DNA of 64,000 nucleotides from the NCBI RefSeq assembly GCF_000317085.1, contig NC_019702.1:1890394-1954393 (forward strand). The letters are read 5' to 3'. Shown in pieces: positions 1-8,407 of this stretch. Both the position numbers and the translations under genes were made by a program. The DNA is from Synechococcus sp. PCC 7502. GTDB taxonomy: Bacteria > Cyanobacteriota > Cyanobacteriia > Pseudanabaenales > Pseudanabaenaceae. Each line of letters begins with the position of its first letter. The first letter of the stretch is position 1. The notes under the pieces were generated by a model. The model ran no database searches. It was not told the origin of the DNA and saw only the letters and a list, made by a program, of their open reading frames with translations.

Positions 1-372
1 TTGCATGAGTTAATCGATCCCGATAAAATTCCGGCGATGATGGAGCGGGGTATCATTGAACTGGCACCTCTGGCATATATGCGGGGACGTACTCTCAATA
101 ATGCTTTTATCATTGTCGATGAGGCACAGAACACTACCCCTGCCCAAATGAAGATGGTACTGACAAGATTAGGCTTTAATTCTCGTATGGTGGTAACTGG
201 TGACATTACCCAGATTGACCTGCCTTCCCATCAACATTCAGGTTTGATTAATGTGAAAAATATTTTGGCGGGAGTCGAAGGGGTAGCGTTTTCCTACTTT
301 AATAAAAGTGATGTAGTTAGGCATCCATTAGTGCAAAGAATTGTTGCCGCCTATGAAAGTGATGAAACTTAG
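1..372 (+). CDS. phoH: PhoH family ATPase, C-terminal part (5' end outside window)
   Basis: This is the C-terminal 123 residues of a PhoH-like P-loop NTPase; the gene begins before the window. The Walker B region FIIVDEAQN lies at about residues 36-44 of the visible part and the conserved MVVTGDITQIDLP block at 63-75. The Walker A part is not visible. PhoH proteins are cytoplasmic ATPases of the helicase-like class, often linked to RNA metabolism, with no settled substrate. The last 66 bases of the gene and the bases just after its TAA recur as a second copy at 3091-3197, so the gene end marks one edge of an inserted island. Identity is secure for the family, not for a specific role. Confidence 0.93.
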   Translation: MHELIDPDKIPAMMERGIIELAPLAYMRGRTLNNAFIIVDEAQNTTPAQMKMVLTRLGFNSRMVVTGDITQIDLPSHQHSGLINVKNILAGVEGVAFSYFNKSDVVRHPLVQRIVAAYESDET

Positions 373-413
373 CAATGACTTTAGGCTCAAGGATTAGGCA
401 GATGGAAGTCTAA
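307..413 (+). repeat. Direct repeat copy A: phoH 3' end
   Basis: These 107 bases cover the last codons of phoH, its TAA and about 40 downstream bases. They recur in the same orientation at 3091-3197 with about 6 mismatches by eye. This copy is the functional gene end, because it is in frame with the rest of phoH. Confidence 0.92.
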
Positions 414-829
414 TAACTTATAAAATCTAAAAAAACTATAATTACAGTTATTTTTATAAGACTTTTTGTTATCCCAAAAACTAGATTTCATAAATATTTT
501 CCTGTGTTGGTATTTGCATATTTGCGATAGATAATTATCAACAATAGCTTTGTTTTTCAAATTATTGAGTCTAGATTGCAAATATTATTAGTAGATAGAC
601 ATGAATATATTTATGAGAATTAATATAAAACTGATTCTTTGTATATTGATACTATCTTTATCTATTTTTTTTTTTTAGTATGAACTATTCATGATTTTGT
701 TTTACGAAAGGTAGATATTTGACTGGCGAAGAAAAAAATTCATATTGTATTTGAGAAGCTCAATAACAGAACCATATTAAATATCTAAAAAAAAGTGGGA
801 TGATTTAGATTTAAACTTGGAGGTAAAAG
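414..829. other. AT-rich spacer at the left end of the island
   Basis: This 416-bp stretch is very AT-rich, with runs of T near 661-680. I see no convincing gene. A 64-codon minus-strand frame (581-387) has biased Lys/Asn/Phe composition, overlaps the phoH-end repeat and has no family resemblance. The next gene's ribosome binding site (GGAGG, 819-823) lies at its right end. There is no HIP1 octamer. Confidence 0.6.
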
Positions 830-1354
830 TTGAAAATCCTTAAAACTACAGCAATAATTTTAACAATATCTTCTGTATTAGTTGGAGCTTTTTCCTTATT
901 AAAATGGTCAATCAGACAGAAACAGTTTGAAGATTGGTTACCTGCAAAACTGGAATTTGTTGGGTCAATCACAACTGCTGATGGAAATGGTATTCCGTTT
1001 GGCTGCTTTTTTGGAGTTTATAAACTATCAGACAAAACATTAGCTGGTATAAATAGAGATAAGTTGAAATTCTTTGAGGATGCAACTAAAGCCCGAGCCT
1101 ATAAACAATATGACTACAATATGTATAATTCATACCAAAAGTGGCAAAAAACACCAATTGAATATACTAATAACAATAGAACATTTGGTGCAGGAATAGA
1201 ATGTGCAAGGAGTGAAGGATTAGATGAATCTTTGGCTAAAAAAATAGAACTTGCAGCTTTTTCCGAAGGCTCGTTTTACACGGGACATCCTGAGGGGCAG
1301 CTACTTGTAATACCTGATCTTGGCATAGCAGTACTTTCTGGAGTTGGAGATTAA
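830..1354 (+). CDS. Unknown membrane-anchored protein, duplicate 1
   Basis: I do not recognise this 174-residue family. Residues 1-28 form a positively charged start and one hydrophobic segment, consistent with a signal anchor; the rest looks soluble and would lie outside the membrane. The C-terminal part (about 130-172) is Gly/Leu-rich, contains GSFYTGHPEGQL and a hydrophobic end, and is the segment best conserved in the second copy (1721-2245). The start is TTG at 830 with a good Shine-Dalgarno (GGAGG, 819-823) 6 nt upstream. It sits in the HIP1-free AT-rich island after phoH, which suggests acquired DNA. Strong conservation between copies while their neighbours decayed suggests it is or was selected. 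No function can be assigned. Confidence 0.75.
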   Translation: MKILKTTAIILTISSVLVGAFSLLKWSIRQKQFEDWLPAKLEFVGSITTADGNGIPFGCFFGVYKLSDKTLAGINRDKLKFFEDATKARAYKQYDYNMYNSYQKWQKTPIEYTNNNRTFGAGIECARSEGLDESLAKKIELAAFSEGSFYTGHPEGQLLVIPDLGIAVLSGVGD

Positions 1355-1447
1355 GATTATTCTACTAAGCATCTGGCTAAAACAAAATATTAATGATTCA
1401 ATTAATTTTAAAATGCAAATAATTTTAGGAGCTTAGAGGTATTAAAG

Positions 1448-1540
1448 ATAGCAGATGCTTACAGAGGGATTGAAATTACTAAATTATTTGTATTTGGCAC
1501 AAAATTCCCCAACTAAGATGATTGTAATTCTTATATTTAG
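1448..1540 (+). pseudogene. Eroded downstream ORF of the first duplicate unit
   Basis: This frame aligns with the short ORF at 2325-2426 but has ATA where that ORF has ATG, and a TAA after 22 codons. Beyond the stop the alignment continues weakly. The shared core reads RGIEIT-LFVFG. The pattern recalls block I of GDSL/SGNH esterases (LFVFGDS), but the GDS residues are absent, so this resemblance is weak. The rest of the spacer 1355-1720 shows no other gene. Confidence 0.5.
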
Positions 1541-1720
1541 ACCTGAAAATGCATCAAATCCATCTTTATTTAGAGTATTTTTAGCATCATGCATATATAT
1601 TTATCTATTGAATAGAGTGTGATTTTACAGTTGTAAATACCAATGTTTTAATGCAACCTTGAATTGTTAGTACCTACTATTATCAAAAATGCTAAAAAAT
1701 AAGCTAATTGGAGATAGAAG

Positions 1721-2245
1721 TTGAAATTTCTTAGAACTATAGCAATAATTTTAGCAATGTCTTCTGTATTAGTTGGAACAGTCTCCTATTTACTATGGGC
1801 AAGTAGACAAAAACAGTTTAGAGATTGGTTACCTGCAAAACTAGATTTTGTTGGGCATATCACAACTGCTGATGGAAATAGTATTCTGTTTGGTTGCTTT
1901 TTTGGAGTGTATAAATTATCAGACAAAACATTAGCTGGTATCAATAGAGATAAGTTGAAATTCTTTGAGGATGCAACTAAAGCCAGAGCACATCAGCAAG
2001 ATGACAACAGTATGTATAATTCATACGAAAAGTGGCAGAAAACCCCAATTGAATATACTGATAGCAATACAACATTTGGTGCAGGGATAAAGTGTGCAAG
2101 GAGTGCAGGACTAGATGAATCTTTGGCTAAAAAAATAGAACTTGCAGCTTTTTCAGAAGGCTCATTTTATACAGGACATCCTGAGGGGCAGCTACTTGTA
2201 ATACCTGATCTTGGTATAGCCGTACTGTCTGGAGCGGGAGGATAG
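1721..2245 (+). CDS. Unknown membrane-anchored protein, duplicate 2
   Basis: This is a paralogue of 830-1354, also 174 residues, about 83% identical by eye. It has one N-terminal hydrophobic segment (about residues 5-26) followed by a soluble region with KLSDKTLAGINRDKLKFFED in the middle and the near-invariant C-terminal block. It starts with TTG at 1721 behind GGAGA at 1710-1714. Differences cluster in the anchor and in residues 91-117; the rest is nearly fixed. The head-to-tail arrangement and equal length point to a recent tandem duplication inside the island. Function unknown. Confidence 0.75.
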   Translation: MKFLRTIAIILAMSSVLVGTVSYLLWASRQKQFRDWLPAKLDFVGHITTADGNSILFGCFFGVYKLSDKTLAGINRDKLKFFEDATKARAHQQDDNSMYNSYEKWQKTPIEYTDSNTTFGAGIKCARSAGLDESLAKKIELAAFSEGSFYTGHPEGQLLVIPDLGIAVLSGAGG

Positions 2246-2324
2246 GGTATTTTTGGCAATTAAAATATACTATCTTTTTCATGTAGATTCAGTTAATTAG
2301 AAAATAATCTAAGGGGTATTAGAA

Positions 2325-2426
2325 ATGGTAGATGCTTCAAGAGGAATAGAAATCACTAATTTATTTGTGTTTGGGGAAAAATTCCCAGATCAAAATGACT
2401 ACAACACTCATACTAGATTTATCTAA
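2325..2426 (+). pseudogene. Short ORF downstream of duplicate 2, probably a gene remnant
   Basis: An ATG-initiated frame of 33 codons, beginning MVDASRGIEITNLFVFG, ends at TAA 2424-2426. Its partner after the first duplicate has lost its start and gained a stop. It could be the head of a degraded gene (weak GDSL-esterase-like opening without the catalytic serine motif) or a small protein. After it, 2427-2559 holds only a short perfect hairpin at 2495-2509 (GGACTA/TAGTCC). Confidence 0.4.
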
Positions 2427-2559
2427 ATCATCTTCTCCTCTATGATATGAAGTGATATATGGACAAAGGTTGCGCCAGTACCAGTATTCAAGGTGGACTA
2501 ATTTAGTCCCTATGTGTTAAAACTTTTTTTAAGATCAGTAATTTAATTTTACTAATTAC

Positions 2560-3060
2560 ATGGAAATTAAACTTACTAAACGCCATATTATTTTTGGCTT
2601 AGTAATAGTTTTAATTTGTATACCACTCGCCTTTAATTATTCTGGGTTCTGCTTTGAAAAAGGAAGGTACTTAACTAATACGGAAAAGTTTCGTGCAGTT
2701 TTTGAAGAAGTAAATCAATATGGAAAGCCAAGTATGTTTTTTAGTGAGGGAAATGATGATGGTAAACTTATATCTATGCTTCCATTTGGCAATAATCGAA
2801 AGTTGATAGAAGTAAAATATATTTCATATAAGAATTTTGAAGAGTTTTTAAGATTAAATCCAAATTGTTGTGATGTAGGTTAAAGAGATGATTATGAACT
2901 TCCCTTGCCTAATTTATGGGATCAACTAACTGGATATTATTCTAATGAGATGGTTAGTTTAGTATTTAAATATAGATATTATGTCAATGATAACTATTCT
3001 GAAAGACAAATTAGGTACAAAAGGCTTATGACAAATTGTGGGAATATAATCAGACATTAG
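2560..3060 (+). pseudogene. Unknown signal-anchored protein interrupted by an in-frame TAA
   Basis: The frame opens with ATG at 2560, and an N-terminal hydrophobic segment (about residues 10-28) precedes a soluble part. It meets TAA at 2881-2883 (codon 108) and then continues in the same frame for 58 more codons to TAG at 3058-3060. The continuation has protein-like composition, with LPNLWDQLTGYYS, a Tyr/Arg-rich beta-type stretch and an ending in TNCGN. I infer a gene of about 166 codons broken by a single nonsense change. A sequencing error, or a truly shorter 107-residue protein, is possible. It lies inside the island and its function is unknown. Confidence 0.6.
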
Positions 3061-3090
3061 TTTATAACCTGCATATATTGCAGAACTAAG

Positions 3091-3197
3091 AGTGACGTAG
3101 TTAGGTATCCATTAGTGCAAAGAATTGTTACCGCCTATGAAAGTGATGAAACTTAGCAATGACTTTAGGCTCAAGCATTAGGTACATGGAAGTCTAA
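3091..3197 (+). repeat. Direct repeat copy B: duplicated phoH 3' end
   Basis: This copy repeats 307-413, including the final phoH codons, stop and downstream bases, with about 6 mismatches over 107 bases. It is not attached to a phoH gene. It ends 8 bp before the stop codon of the convergent gene at 3206-4336. Together the copies bracket 2.7 kb of AT-rich DNA. The simplest reading is that phoH and the next gene were once adjacent and convergent, and that the island arrived with duplication of the phoH end. Confidence 0.9.
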
Positions 3198-3205
3198 AAA
3201 TATAG

Positions 3206-4336
3206 CTAACTCAATAAGTTATTAGCAAGGTCTTGTTCTTGTGCTGCTACCTCTGCGATCGCCGTCGTTAAAACTTCACGGGGAGTTAAACCATTACCTA
3301 CCTGTGCCAACCATCTTTGTGCTTCATTACCTTGATTCAAGATTTTCTCTAAAGGTGATAAAAAGCAGCTGACTCCCTGAGCAGTTGCCCTAGGCTTAAC
3401 TTGATGATATTGATTCCAAATCCAATCTCTAGCAATTACTTTTTCACCTGTTTCCCAGTTAATTAATTCCGCATCCAGACTATTACGGGCGGCAGAAATT
3501 TCATTTTGATCGGCGATCGCCATTAATTCATCGGGACTAAATTTCTTAGATAGAAGTGGATCAAGATTTTGATCAGCCAGCAGCATCTGTAACCGCATTT
3601 CCAATAAAGTCGTAATTGCCAAAAGTGCCAATGGATCAATAACTAAATCACAAATCCGCAACTCCAGCCGATTTAGATCGTAGGGACGATTATCCCCATT
3701 CGGACGCACAGCCGACCACAGATGTCGCACATTTTGCATCACCCCCAGTTGAATTTGGTGATTTGTCCAATCAATAAAATGCCTATGGCTGCTGAATAAA
3801 GGCACATGGATAGGGGTTTTAGGAAACATTTGCCACCTTGTGGAGTGGGAACCAGTGACTTCACCATTTAGGAAAGGCGATGATGCACTTAAAGCTAGAT
3901 ACAGGGCTGCTTCCATTCGCACTAACCGACAGGCTCTAATCAAATCTTCAGTATTGGGAATGCCCACATTAATATGAATACTCGCAGTTACGACTTTAGT
4001 GCCGTAGGTATTTTCAATATAGCCATGATAAGGATTCTGGGGATCGGAGCGATGGAATGATTCACTCCCACCTAGGGCAAGGGTACTGCCGGGCATAACC
4101 GTATAATCACCAAGCGATCGCAGGTACTGCCGTAATTGCCGCCGAGGTTCTAACAATGCTATACACAAAAGCTCATATTTTGTTAAAGGTGGGGTTGTAT
4201 ATTCCACATTGCGACTGTCTGGTTCTCGGACAAAGCCCTGCAGATCGGCAACAATCTGATCAGAAAAGCCAACGGCATCGCCTGTGGGAGTACAGGTATA
4301 AATCTCAACCTCAAATCCCTTTGATAAAAGCACCAA
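3206..4336 (-). CDS. gshA: Glutamate-cysteine ligase, cyanobacterial type
   Basis: Joins glutamate and cysteine with ATP, the first step of glutathione synthesis in the cytoplasm. The 376-residue protein matches the cyanobacterial branch of the GCS2 family over its full length: N-terminal SKGFEVEIYT, REPDSRNVEYTTPP near residue 40, PGSTLALGG, a His-containing TASIHINVGI strand, and VRPNGDNRPYDLNRLELRI near 210. These are the blocks I associate with ATP-grasp-like glutamate ligation in this family. The first possible start is TTG at 4336. A GTG one codon later (4333) gives the usual family N-terminus and may be the real start. It is transcribed toward phoH, and copy B of the phoH-end repeat lies just past its stop. 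Confidence 0.9.
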   Translation of the reverse strand: MVLLSKGFEVEIYTCTPTGDAVGFSDQIVADLQGFVREPDSRNVEYTTPPLTKYELLCIALLEPRRQLRQYLRSLGDYTVMPGSTLALGGSESFHRSDPQNPYHGYIENTYGTKVVTASIHINVGIPNTEDLIRACRLVRMEAALYLALSASSPFLNGEVTGSHSTRWQMFPKTPIHVPLFSSHRHFIDWTNHQIQLGVMQNVRHLWSAVRPNGDNRPYDLNRLELRICDLVIDPLALLAITTLLEMRLQMLLADQNLDPLLSKKFSPDELMAIADQNEISAARNSLDAELINWETGEKVIARDWIWNQYHQVKPRATAQGVSCFLSPLEKILNQGNEAQRWLAQVGNGLTPREVLTTAIAEVAAQEQDLANNLLS

Positions 4337-4390
4337 TCAATACCGCCTAAAGATTCTAGTTGTCTCAGATTATTCTAAATCCTTTGGGAA

Positions 4391-4840
4391 TTATCTGACT
4401 ACTAAAACTGGGCAAGGGGCATGGTGTACAACATAATCACTTACACTACCGAGCATGAGCCGTTCCATTGAGCCTAGCCCCCTAGAGCCAACTACTAAAA
4501 CATCAATATCTGTTTTTGCTAATTTACAAATTAAATCCCGTGGTGAGCCAAACTCTAGACTGGTAGTACATTCTACCTCTGCTTCTTGGCAGGATTTCTC
4601 AGCTTCTTGGAGAAGCGATCGCCCTTTTTCCACTAAAGCTTTTTCTAGTTCAGGATTAGGATGTGCTTGCCAACTAACCCAGTCTCCGGTGGGCATGATT
4701 AATTCAGGGTAATAATCCCTCAATGGTTCGATCACATTAATTGCCAAAATTGATGCATGGGAACTTTTGGCTAAACTAATCGCCGACTGTAAGGCTTTAT
4801 AACCAGCATGGGAGCCATCGATCGCTACTAAGAACTTCAT
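4391..4840 (-). CDS. Universal stress protein, UspA family
   Basis: A single-domain, 149-residue cytoplasmic Usp protein. It begins with the usual MKFLVAIDGS strand, and Asp8 and Gly9 fit the nucleotide-binding start. It carries the ATP-binding signature G-2x-G-9x-GS at Gly118, Gly121, Gly131 and Ser132, so it belongs to the ATP-binding subclass. The C-terminal strand PCPVLVVR is typical. The length is standard. It is on the same strand as gshA, 54 bp upstream of it, so co-transcription is possible. The specific stress is not evident. Confidence 0.92.
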   Translation of the reverse strand: MKFLVAIDGSHAGYKALQSAISLAKSSHASILAINVIEPLRDYYPELIMPTGDWVSWQAHPNPELEKALVEKGRSLLQEAEKSCQEAEVECTTSLEFGSPRDLICKLAKTDIDVLVVGSRGLGSMERLMLGSVSDYVVHHAPCPVLVVR

Positions 4841-5182
4841 AGACTTAACCTCCCTTTCAATAACTTTAAGATTCTAAGAATTATGATTTAAGAATTATGT
4901 AGTTAAGCGTAGATTCTTTTAGGGGAATTACTATGCTTTGTAATTCTTTATACAATTCTCCCACAACAGTAGAGAGTAGTTAAGGTTTGTTTATGTAAAT
5001 ACACATATGGCAATCCTAAATTATCTCTTAATTTACAGAGAAATGCGCGGGAAATAGGTGGAAAAATAACGAAGGAATTAAGCTTAGTTCCAAAAATTGG
5101 AATTAGGTTATCATGGTCAAAAAGTTTTTGTCTGTTTTGATGAGAGCAATAAATAGCAAGATATAAAACTACTCACAAACCC
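4841..5182. promoter_or_regulatory. Divergent intergenic region between the uspA-type gene and the RND pump
   Basis: This 342-bp region separates two divergent genes and so must hold both promoters. The only structure I see is an exact 11-bp direct repeat, TAAGAATTATG, at 4875-4885 and 4889-4899, on the side next to the Usp gene. No terminator, small gene or HIP1 octamer is visible. Confidence 0.4.
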
Positions 5183-8100
5183 ATGATCCTATCAATCTCT
5201 AGCTTTTTTATTCGCAGACCAGTATTTGCGACTGTTTGCTCGTTGATTATTACGCTTTTGGGAACAGCTTGTATATTTTTGCTACCGATCGCCCAATATC
5301 CCGAAATTGCACCAACCAAAGTTACCGTCAGTTCCAATTATGTGGGAGCAAATGCCGAAGTCGTAGAGTCAACGGTTACTAATATCCTCGAAAGAGAACT
5401 AAATGGGATTGAAGGGGTGCGTTATATTACCTCAACCAGTGCCAATAATGGTTCTAGCTCCATTGATCTGGTATTTAATCTGGGTAAGAATAAAGATATT
5501 GCGGCAGTAGATGTGCAGAATCGGGTGTCAACGGTACAGTCACAACTACCAGGTCCTGTACAGCAAACTGGAGTCACGATTAGTAAGGAATCAACGGGTT
5601 TTCTATTTGCGATCGGGGTATATTCGGAAAAAGGTGAGTTTGATGATCTATACCTGAGTAACTATGCCGATCTGTATATAGTTGATGCCATTAAAAAAGT
5701 TAAGGGAGTGGGCGGGGTTATTATCTTTGGTGAACGTAAGTATGCCATGCGGATTTGGCTAGACCCAAGTCGTTTAGCAGCCAGAGGTTTAACTTCTCAG
5801 GATGTAGTTTCTGCCATTCAACAGCAAAATCTCCAAGTTGGCGTGGGACAGATTGGACAGCAACCGAATCTACCTGATCAACAGTACCAACTTTCCATAT
5901 CAGCCACGGGTAGGCTTAAAGACCCCGATGAGTTTGGGGATATTGTGATTAAGACCGCAACCGATGGCACCTTAATTAAGCTCAAAGATGTAGGTAGGGT
6001 CGAGCTTGGAGCGGAAAACTATGGTTCTAGCCTAAGATTTAACGGCACAAGGGGCATTGGCTTGGGTGTATCCCAATTACCTGATGCTAACGCTTTAGAT
6101 GTGGCTAAGGCAGTAAAACAGGCATTAAAGGAACTGGAGCCTAATTTCCCACCGGGTTTAAATTATGAAATTGCCTTTGATACCACTAGCTTTATTGAAG
6201 CAGGAACCGAAGAGGTAATCTTGTCATTATTAATTGCGATTGGTCTGGTAATTTTAATTATTTTTATCTTTTTGCAAAACTGGAGATCGACTCTAATTCC
6301 CGCGATCGCCATTCCCGTATCTTTAGTCGGAACGTTTATATTCATTAAGCTCCTCAACTTTAATATCAATACCCTGACCCTATTTGGTTTAACTTTGGCG
6401 ACGGGATTAGTGGTGGATGATGCGATCGTTGTGGTGGAGGATATAACTCGGCGCATTCAAGAAAAGGGTGAAAATCCTATCCAAGCAGCGATTCATTCCA
6501 TGCAGGAACTTCAAGGTGCTGTTGTTGCCAGTTCTTTAGTGCTAATTGCTGTATTTGTCCCTGTGGCATTTTTTCCCGGCACCACTGGTCAGTTATATAA
6601 GCAGTTTGCCCTTACCATTGCTTTTTCCATTACCGTTTCGACCTTTAATGCCCTAACCCTATCTCCAAGTCTGGCGGGACTATTACTAAAACAAGAGGCA
6701 ACCCCTAGTAATTGGGCATTTGATCGAATTAATTGGGTAATTGATCGCATTCGCCAATTTTACCAATGGGGAGTTAGGCAACTAACTAAGTTCAAGGGAG
6801 TAGTAATTATCTTATTTATGGCTTCTTTGGCTCTTACCTATTGGGTCTATACAATTGTGCCGAGGGGATTTTTACCACCTGAAGATCAGGGCTATTTTAT
6901 TACCATTGTCCAAGCACCCGAAGGCGTTTCCTTAAACTATACAGAAAAGGTATTAGAGCAGATCGAAGGCATCATGCGCCAAAAAGATGACAAGGGTGAG
7001 CCACTATATCCTGAAATTGCCAATATTTTTGCCGTGGGCGGCTTTAGCTTTAGCGGTAATACTCCCAATAACGGCATTGTTTTCTCCACCTTAAAACCTT
7101 GGAAAGAGCGAAAAAGATCGGCGGATCAAATTATTGGTGGTTTTGTCCCTGCACCTTTTGGGTTACTTCCACAACTAATTTCGATTAAAGAAGCATTTGT
7201 GATCCCATTCCCGCCACCCGCAATTCAAGGCTTAAGTAATTTTGGGGGGTTTGAGTTTCAGTTACAGGATAAGATTAATCAGGGTTTCCCAGCAATTGAG
7301 CAAACCTTAGGGGCATTTTTAGGTAAAGCTAGTACCTATCCTGATCCCAGCCGTCCCATGCTCGCAGGTTTAAGACCAAACTTTAATGGCAATACGCCAC
7401 AACTAAGTGTGGAAGTTGATCGGGTTAAAGCTACCGCTCTGCAAGTGTCTTTAAGTGACATTTATAGTACTTTACAGACCTTGCTCGGCTCCCAGTATAT
7501 TAATGATTTCAATGCCTTTGGGCGTACCTATCGGGTGTATGTCCAAGCTGATGCCAGATTTCGTGCTAATCCTGAGGATATAAATCGTCTGTATGTGCGA
7601 TCACAAACAGGGCAGATGATCCCACTAAGTAATTTGGTTAATGTGAAACAAACCATAGGTCCGTCAATTATTACCCATTACAATCTACTGCGCTCTGTGC
7701 AAATTACTGGAAATACGGCTCCGGGTGTGAGTTCAGGGCAGGCGATCGAAGTAATGTCTAAAGTCGCCAAGGAAACACTTCCCAAGACTTTTGGCTATGA
7801 ATGGTCAGGTTTATCCCTCGAAGAAATTGAGTCAGGAGGCAGTGCCATTTTTATCTTTGGCTTAGGAGTAGTATTTGTATTTTTAGTGCTGGCGGCACAG
7901 TACGAAAACTATATTGATCCAGTAATCATTATGCTCACTGTCCCTTTGGCAGTATTGGGGGCATTATCGGCGGTATTTTTGCGGAGCTTTTTTAATCCTA
8001 GTTTTGCCAACGATATTTACACGCAAATTGGGTTGGTGATGCTGGTTGGGATTGCCAGTAAAAATGCCATTTTAATTGTGGAATTTGCTAATCAATTGCG

Positions 8101-8386
8101 GGAAAAGGGTTTAAGCATTACTAAAGCTGTAACAGAAGCGGCACAGCAACGTTTACGTCCAATTTTAATGACAGCGTTTGCTACGATTATTGGGATTTTC
8201 CCCCTAGCGATCGCCACTGGAGCAGGAGCAGCAGCCCGTCAATCCCTTGGTACAGCCGTATTAGGGGGTATGTGTGTAGCGACTTTTCTAAGCTTATTTA
8301 TTGTGCCAGTTTTGTATATTGTGATTAAAAACATTGAGGAACGCAATTTTCTTAAGCCCCATAAAGTTGAGGAAGAACCGCAATAA
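5183..8386 (+). CDS. RND-family multidrug/hydrophobe efflux transporter (AcrB-like, HAE1)
   Basis: An inner-membrane proton-driven efflux pump of 1067 residues, the usual size. TM1 lies at about residues 10-31, and two large periplasmic loops follow TM1 and TM7. The proton-relay aspartates of TM4 are Asp412-Asp413 in GLVVDDAIVVVED, and the matching TM10 lysine is Lys960 in ASKNAIL. The N-terminus SISSFFIRRPVFATV is typical of the family. No HlyD-type adaptor or TolC gene adjoins it, so partners must be encoded elsewhere. The next gene, trpS, is convergent with a 21-bp gap. The substrate cannot be told from sequence. Confidence 0.93.
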   Translation: MILSISSFFIRRPVFATVCSLIITLLGTACIFLLPIAQYPEIAPTKVTVSSNYVGANAEVVESTVTNILERELNGIEGVRYITSTSANNGSSSIDLVFNLGKNKDIAAVDVQNRVSTVQSQLPGPVQQTGVTISKESTGFLFAIGVYSEKGEFDDLYLSNYADLYIVDAIKKVKGVGGVIIFGERKYAMRIWLDPSRLAARGLTSQDVVSAIQQQNLQVGVGQIGQQPNLPDQQYQLSISATGRLKDPDEFGDIVIKTATDGTLIKLKDVGRVELGAENYGSSLRFNGTRGIGLGVSQLPDANALDVAKAVKQALKELEPNFPPGLNYEIAFDTTSFIEAGTEEVILSLLIAIGLVILIIFIFLQNWRSTLIPAIAIPVSLVGTFIFIKLLNFNINTLTLFGLTLATGLVVDDAIVVVEDITRRIQEKGENPIQAAIHSMQELQGAVVASSLVLIAVFVPVAFFPGTTGQLYKQFALTIAFSITVSTFNALTLSPSLAGLLLKQEATPSNWAFDRINWVIDRIRQFYQWGVRQLTKFKGVVIILFMASLALTYWVYTIVPRGFLPPEDQGYFITIVQAPEGVSLNYTEKVLEQIEGIMRQKDDKGEPLYPEIANIFAVGGFSFSGNTPNNGIVFSTLKPWKERKRSADQIIGGFVPAPFGLLPQLISIKEAFVIPFPPPAIQGLSNFGGFEFQLQDKINQGFPAIEQTLGAFLGKASTYPDPSRPMLAGLRPNFNGNTPQLSVEVDRVKATALQVSLSDIYSTLQTLLGSQYINDFNAFGRTYRVYVQADARFRANPEDINRLYVRSQTGQMIPLSNLVNVKQTIGPSIITHYNLLRSVQITGNTAPGVSSGQAIEVMSKVAKETLPKTFGYEWSGLSLEEIESGGSAIFIFGLGVVFVFLVLAAQYENYIDPVIIMLTVPLAVLGALSAVFLRSFFNPSFANDIYTQIGLVMLVGIASKNAILIVEFANQLREKGLSITKAVTEAAQQRLRPILMTAFATIIGIFPLAIATGAGAAARQSLGTAVLGGMCVATFLSLFIVPVLYIVIKNIEERNFLKPHKVEEEPQ

Positions 8387-8407
8387 TCTCTATAAATCCA
8401 GCAACAA

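Larger units (their letters stand above)
818..2426 (+). repeat. Tandem duplication of a two-ORF unit (about 720 bp each)
   Basis: Two units in the same orientation are offset by 891 bp: about 818-1540 and 1709-2426. Each contains a Shine-Dalgarno region, a 174-codon gene with a TTG start, and then a short downstream ORF beginning ~95 bp after it. The 174-residue products differ at about 29 positions by eye (roughly 83% identity). The long C-terminal block from about residue 130 is almost unchanged. The downstream ORFs have decayed more, especially in the first unit. Confidence 0.9.

Noticed and set aside
387-581. 64-codon minus-strand frame after phoH
   Set aside because: Extreme AT-driven Lys/Asn/Phe composition, overlap with the phoH-end repeat and no family resemblance.
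1448-2426. GDSL esterase remnant in the duplicated unit
   Set aside because: Only the LFVFG residues resemble block I; the catalytic GDS is absent, so I noted it but do not assert it.
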